From Cetobacterium_A somerae (lineage in GTDB: Bacteria > Fusobacteriota > Fusobacteriia > Fusobacteriales > Fusobacteriaceae): 64,000 bases of DNA. The stretch lies in NCBI RefSeq assembly GCF_044784365.2, contig NZ_CP173065.2, one strand, 5' to 3'. The translations under genes and the position numbers were made by a program. Numbering within the stretch: position 1 is the first letter of the stretch; each line of letters opens with the position of its first letter. The notes under the pieces are model-generated. The model was not told the origin of the DNA. It saw only the letters and a program-made list of their open reading frames with translations, and searched no databases. Of the stretch, positions 59,871 to 64,000 are shown piece after piece.

Positions 59871-62126
59871 ATGAAGTCTGTTGATTATTTAAATTGGTCC
59901 TTATTAGTTTTTCACGAGTTAGATTCAACTTATGAATCTTCTAAACAATTAGATATCCTTTTAGAATCTTTCACTACTTCTTTTGTTGACAATGAGACTG
60001 ATTTTAAAAGAGTTTATATGTCTAATAAAACTCTTTCTGGAATTATTTTAAATTCCAATGAAAATTTAGAAGAATTAGTTAAATTTGTTAGAAAAACAAA
60101 TCCAAAAATCCCAATTGTTGTGTTAACAGAAAACGGTTCTTCAAATATCCCATTACAAATTTTAAATTCAATAAATCTTGTAATAAATATTTTTGAAGAT
60201 AGCATCTCTTTTTTAGCAGGTCAAATAGAATTAGAAATTGAACGATATCTTGAAGCTATCAAACCTGTCTTTTTCGGTAAATTAATGGATTATACTCAAA
60301 AATTTAAGTATCCTTGGCATACGCCTGGTCATGCTGGTGGACTTATGTTTATGACTAATCCAATTGGAAAAATGATGTTTGACTTTTATGGAGAAAACAC
60401 TCTAAGATCAGACCTTTCTATATCAGTTCCAGAATTAGGTTCTCTTTTAGATGATGAAGGTCCTGTTAAAGATGCTGAAAGTAATTCAGCTAGAGTTTTC
60501 TCTGCTGATAAAACTTACTATATTTTAAACGGAACAAGTTCAGTTAATCAGGTTATTTGGAAAGGTAGAGTTACTAAAGATAACTTAGCTTTTGTTGATA
60601 GAAACTGTCACAAATCCCTAAATTACGGAATGGTTATAACAGAAGCTATCCCAATGTATATGATTCCTAGAAGAAATAGTTTAGGTATAATCGGTCCTGT
60701 TAAATTAAATGAATTTACAAAAGAGTATATTAATAAAATAATTGAGGATAATTCAAAATTAACTGATGAACAGAAAAAACAAAAGATTAAAATGTCAGCA
60801 TTAACAAACTCCACTTACGATGGTCTTTGTTATAACGTTAACAAAATAAAAGAAACTTTGAATAATAATGTTGAAAATCTACATTTTGATGAAGCTTGGT
60901 ATGCTTATGCTAAGTTCCATCCTATATATAAAGATCACTATGCTATGACTGAATCTGATAACTTTATCGAACATCCACCAATTTTTGCGTCTCACTCTAC
61001 ACATAAGTTATTAGGAGCATTTTCCCAAGCTTCTATGCTTCATGTTAAAGATGGAACTAAAGATAAAGTTGATTTTGTAGTTTTCGATGAAGCATATTTA
61101 ATGTATGGGTCAACATCTCCACAATATAGCATGATTGCTTCTTTAGATGTATCTACAGCTATGATGGATTTTTCTGGTAAAGAGTTGATGAATGAAACTA
61201 TTTTAAATGCTATTCACTTTAGAAAAAGAATTGCTAAATTAAATAAAGAGTATGCTAGTTTTAATCAATGGTTTTTCTCTTTATGGCAACCAGAAAAAGT
61301 TTTATACAATGGAATTTTAACAAATTTTGAAGATGTTCCAGACAAGTATCTTCTAGAAAATCAAAGTTGTTGGACTTTAGATACAGATAACAATTGGCAT
61401 GGATTTAATGATATCGAAAAAAATTATGTTATGCTAGATCCTATTAAACTAACACTAAAATGTCCAGGTTTAAAAGTAAATGGTGAATATGAAGATATTG
61501 GTATTCCTGCTTCTATTTTAAGTAACTATATCATCGACAGAGGAGTAGTTAATGAAAAAACAGACACATATTCACTTTTATTCCTTCACTCTATTGGAAC
61601 TACTATAACAAAACAAGAAGCTCTTATCAAAGTTTTAATGGACTTTAAAAAGGATTTTGATAAAAATACTCCTCTTGTTGAAATATTCCCAGATTTAGTT
61701 AATTCTTATCCTGAAAAATACTCTAACAAAGGATTAAAAGATCATTGCTTAGATATGCATAAATATATTATAGAATCAAAACTTCTAGAACTTATGGATA
61801 AAGCATTTCAGATTATCCCTAAACAAGAGCTAACACCTGCTGAAGCTTCTAGAGAGGTATTTAGAGGAAACATTGAGCATGTTCCTGTTAAAGATTGTAT
61901 GAACAGAGTTGCTGGAGTTATTGTGGTTCCATATCCACCAGGAATTCCAGTTTTAATGGGTGGAGAAAAAATTGATGAAAACTCAAAATCTATTTTAGAT
62001 TTTCTTTTAGCAAGAGAGGAGTTTGAAAGAGTTTTCCCTGGATATTTCAGTGATATCCATGGAGTTGAAGCGTTTATTGACAATGATGGAGTTAGAAGAT
62101 TCCATACTATGGTTATAAAAAATTAA
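59871..62126 (+). CDS. PLP-dependent Orn/Lys/Arg decarboxylase
   Basis: The 751-residue protein is a long fold-type I decarboxylase. A response-regulator-like wing domain covers about 1-140, then the PLP domain begins with YPWHTPGHAGG. The PLP lysine is about Lys379 in HSTHKLLGAFSQAS, with the phosphate-contacting HFDEAWYAYAKFHP before it. The C-terminal part includes NWHGFNDIEKNYVMLDPIK and VPYPPGIPVLMGGE. These are shared by AdiA, LdcI and SpeF. The length is closest to AdiA (arginine), but lysine or ornithine remain possible. It would consume a proton and make a diamine or agmatine, used against acid or for energy. The antiporter that follows should exchange substrate and product. Confidence 0.92.
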   Translation: MKSVDYLNWSLLVFHELDSTYESSKQLDILLESFTTSFVDNETDFKRVYMSNKTLSGIILNSNENLEELVKFVRKTNPKIPIVVLTENGSSNIPLQILNSINLVINIFEDSISFLAGQIELEIERYLEAIKPVFFGKLMDYTQKFKYPWHTPGHAGGLMFMTNPIGKMMFDFYGENTLRSDLSISVPELGSLLDDEGPVKDAESNSARVFSADKTYYILNGTSSVNQVIWKGRVTKDNLAFVDRNCHKSLNYGMVITEAIPMYMIPRRNSLGIIGPVKLNEFTKEYINKIIEDNSKLTDEQKKQKIKMSALTNSTYDGLCYNVNKIKETLNNNVENLHFDEAWYAYAKFHPIYKDHYAMTESDNFIEHPPIFASHSTHKLLGAFSQASMLHVKDGTKDKVDFVVFDEAYLMYGSTSPQYSMIASLDVSTAMMDFSGKELMNETILNAIHFRKRIAKLNKEYASFNQWFFSLWQPEKVLYNGILTNFEDVPDKYLLENQSCWTLDTDNNWHGFNDIEKNYVMLDPIKLTLKCPGLKVNGEYEDIGIPASILSNYIIDRGVVNEKTDTYSLLFLHSIGTTITKQEALIKVLMDFKKDFDKNTPLVEIFPDLVNSYPEKYSNKGLKDHCLDMHKYIIESKLLELMDKAFQIIPKQELTPAEASREVFRGNIEHVPVKDCMNRVAGVIVVPYPPGIPVLMGGEKIDENSKSILDFLLAREEFERVFPGYFSDIHGVEAFIDNDGVRRFHTMVIKN

Positions 62127-62145
62127 TTTTTAAGGAGGGTTTAAA

Positions 62146-63609
62146 ATGGCTGACGATAACAAAAAACTTGGTTTAGTAGCTCTTACTGCCGTTGTTATTA
62201 GTGCTATGATTGGTGGTGGTGTATTTAACTTACCTCAAAACATGGCTCAATCTGCTGGGGCTGGAGCTATTACTATTGCGTGGGTTATAACTGGTGTGGG
62301 GATGTGGTTTGTTGCTAATACATTTAGAATTTTAGCTGAAGCTAGACCTGATGCTACAACTGGAATCTATGCCTACGGTGAACTTGGATTTGGAAACTTT
62401 ACTGGTTTCCTTATGGCTTGGGGTTATTGGATTTGTAACTGTTTCGCAAATATTGGCTATGCAGTTTTATTAATGGATTCCCTAAACTATTTCTTCCCTG
62501 GATATTTTACTGGTGGAAATAATTTCAACTCAGTAATTGGTGGTTCTTTAGTTATTTGGATTATCTACTTTATCGTTTTAGCTGGAGTTAAGGGTGCTAC
62601 TTCATTAAACACTATTGGTACTATTGGTAAATTGGTTCCAATTGTATTATTCCTACTTATTACAGCTTTCTTCTTTAAGGTTGGATTCTTCTTCACTAAC
62701 TTCTGGGGTACAGAAACTATAACAACTCTTTCTGATAAACCTCTTGGTAGTCTTTTAAGTCAAGTTAAAGGTACAATGCTTGTAACTTTATGGGTATTTA
62801 TTGGAATTGAAGGAGCTGTTGTTGTATCTGACAGAGCAAAAGATCAAGCTGAAGTTGGTAAAGCAACTCTTTTAGGATTCTTAGGATGTTTAATTCTTTA
62901 TGTTTTATTATCTTTACTTCCACTTGGACATTATTCTCAAGGTCAACTTTCAAATATGGCAGCTCCTTCAACTGCAGCTGTTTTAGGTGGAATTGTTGGT
63001 CAATGGGGAGATTGGTTAATGAATATTGGAGTTATGATAGCTATATTAAGTTCTTGGCTTGTTTGGACTATTATGCTTGCTGAGTTACCATTTGCTGCAG
63101 CTAAAGGAAAAACATTCCCAAAAGCATTTGCTAAAGTAAATAAAAATGATTCTCCATCATTCTCTTTACTTATTTCTAGTATTATTATGCAAGTTACTAT
63201 GATTGTCGTTTATTTCTCTAATAACGCATGGAATTTAATGTTAAGTATTACAGGAGTAATGGTTTTACCTTGTTATATTGTTTGTACTGCTTATCTATGG
63301 AAAATTGCAGCTAAAAATGATAATTATCCAACTAATATATTTGCTAGCAGAAAAAATGCTGAAATTACAGGATTATTAGGAACTATTTATGGTTTATGGC
63401 TTGTTTACGCAGCCGGATTAAACTACATGCTTTTAGCAGCAGTTATATATGCTATTGGTATTCCATTCTTCATGAAAGCTAGAAAAGAATTTGACCCTAG
63501 TAACCCTGAATTCAATAAAGAAGAAAGAATTTTCTCTATTGTTTTATTCATATTAGGAATTTTAGGACTGATATATTTAATCATGAACTATAAAGCTTTA
63601 TTAGGTTAA
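62146..63609 (+). CDS. Basic amino acid/polyamine antiporter (APA family, ArcD-like)
   Basis: The 487-residue protein has about 12-13 helices and the ArcD-type start MIGGGVFNLPQNMAQSAG with EARPDATTGIYAYGELGFG and GIEGAVVVSDRAKDQ. Members exchange arginine for ornithine, lysine for cadaverine or similar. It lies 19 bases after the decarboxylase and 15 before a deiminase-like gene, so one operon is likely. Confidence 0.9.
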   Translation: MADDNKKLGLVALTAVVISAMIGGGVFNLPQNMAQSAGAGAITIAWVITGVGMWFVANTFRILAEARPDATTGIYAYGELGFGNFTGFLMAWGYWICNCFANIGYAVLLMDSLNYFFPGYFTGGNNFNSVIGGSLVIWIIYFIVLAGVKGATSLNTIGTIGKLVPIVLFLLITAFFFKVGFFFTNFWGTETITTLSDKPLGSLLSQVKGTMLVTLWVFIGIEGAVVVSDRAKDQAEVGKATLLGFLGCLILYVLLSLLPLGHYSQGQLSNMAAPSTAAVLGGIVGQWGDWLMNIGVMIAILSSWLVWTIMLAELPFAAAKGKTFPKAFAKVNKNDSPSFSLLISSIIMQVTMIVVYFSNNAWNLMLSITGVMVLPCYIVCTAYLWKIAAKNDNYPTNIFASRKNAEITGLLGTIYGLWLVYAAGLNYMLLAAVIYAIGIPFFMKARKEFDPSNPEFNKEERIFSIVLFILGILGLIYLIMNYKALLG

Positions 63610-63624
63610 TGAAAAGAGATGAGT

Positions 63625-64000
63625 ATGATGAATAGTCAAATAACAAGTAAAGTTCTAATGATTAAACCTGTTAAGTTTTATTACAATGCACAAACTGCAG
63701 TTAATAATGCTTATCAAAAAAATCTTGAAGAAAATCCAGAACTTGTAGAAAAAAAAGCATTAGACGAGTTCGATGCTCTTGTTAATAAAATGAAAAGTGT
63801 TGAAATTGAAGTGGACGTTATTCAAGATACGTCCACTCCATATACACCTGATAGTATTTTTCCAAATAACTGGTTTAGTTCTCACAAAAATAATACTCTT
63901 ATTATTTATCCTATGTTTGCTGAAAACAGACGACTAGAACGAACTAAATTTCTTCCAAATTTAAAAAAACTTTTTTTAAACGAAACTATAAATATTATAG
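63625..64000 (+). CDS. Arginine-deiminase-related hydrolase (CtlX/amidinotransferase family), N-terminal part
   Basis: The frame opens at ATG 63625 (or the next ATG) and runs to the window edge, about 125 residues visible. The family's diagnostic TPDSIFPNNWFS lies near residue 73-84, followed by HKNNTLIIYPM. These proteins belong to the amidinotransferase/ADI superfamily (GME fold). Some act on citrulline or related guanidino compounds. The active-site Cys would lie beyond the window. With the decarboxylase and antiporter, this suggests a joint arginine/citrulline/ornithine pathway. Confidence 0.8.
   Translation, partial: MMNSQITSKVLMIKPVKFYYNAQTAVNNAYQKNLEENPELVEKKALDEFDALVNKMKSVEIEVDVIQDTSTPYTPDSIFPNNWFSSHKNNTLIIYPMFAENRRLERTKFLPNLKKLFLNETINII

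Overview
The window looks like a core chromosomal segment of a low-GC, anaerobic, Gram-negative (diderm) bacterium, most likely of the phylum Fusobacteriota (Fusobacterium/Cetobacterium-like). The base composition is strongly AT-rich. There are outer-membrane-type proteins (a small beta-barrel, an OmpA-family lipoprotein, an ADP-heptose-type glycosyltransferase) next to Firmicute-like regulation (lysine, guanine and c-di-GMP riboswitches, a SigH-like sigma factor, CsoR, PerR, DisA). Anaerobic metabolism is represented by dissimilatory-type sulfite reductase AsrABC, superoxide reductase, rubredoxin and amino-acid fermentation genes. I saw no phage, insertion sequence, CRISPR array or rRNA. Species assignment is an inference from gene content.

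Layout: 1-3085 (+) carries a truncated corA, an MscS channel and bioB-bioD. 3117-5421 (-) carries aspartase and a GntR/FCD regulator. 5552-8899 (-) is a nucleoside salvage group (cdd-deoD-deoB plus a BMP-type nucleoside-binding protein). 8975-11766 (-) is copA-csoR with a clear CsoR operator. 11846-22578 (-) is a long housekeeping run: plsX-fabH-fabD-acpP-fabF-rnc-radical SAM-rng-coaD-radA-disA. It is preceded by yceD-rpmF and ychF. 24668-26152 (-) is an NhaC-family transporter behind a lysine riboswitch. 26489-32304 (-) holds gpmI, tpiA and an rluD-rnhB-yraN-Zn ribbon-comF-unknown operon. 32492-35277 holds an outer-membrane barrel, an encapsulin/encapsulated-ferritin pair and a SigH-like sigma factor. 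35319-39146 (-) is proS and recG.

39276-39910 (+) is a secreted DUF4402/pilin-like protein behind a c-di-GMP-I (GEMM) riboswitch with an intrinsic terminator. 39946-41412 (-) is an NCS2 purine permease behind a guanine-type riboswitch. 41435-46288 (-) holds yebC, a GT9 glycosyltransferase, a degenerate UDG-fold protein, a WalJ-like MBL hydrolase, a perR-superoxide reductase-rubredoxin operon with an operator, and a GNAT. 46294-47614 (-) is truA and six tRNA genes. 47832-50422 holds the OmpA lipoprotein, an FMN-binding protein and a UshA-like 5'-nucleotidase. 50534-56080 (-) is asrABC followed by a YeiH-type sulfate/sulfite exporter and two small uncharacterised genes. 56424-59794 holds an RluA-family synthase, a dicarboxylate/amino-acid symporter and a FUSC-like exporter. 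59871-64000 (+) is an Orn/Lys/Arg decarboxylase, a basic amino-acid antiporter and a truncated arginine-deiminase-like hydrolase.

Several of these groups look like stress and niche circuits built from known parts: iron storage in an encapsulin shell, superoxide removal through PerR control, copper efflux, sulfite respiration with its own exporter, and acid-resistance/polyamine-type decarboxylation. The least explained elements are the two small genes coupled to the YeiH exporter, the orphan c-di-GMP-controlled secreted protein, the UDG-fold protein that lacks its catalytic and Fe-S residues, and several palindromes upstream of asrA and of the encapsulin operon.
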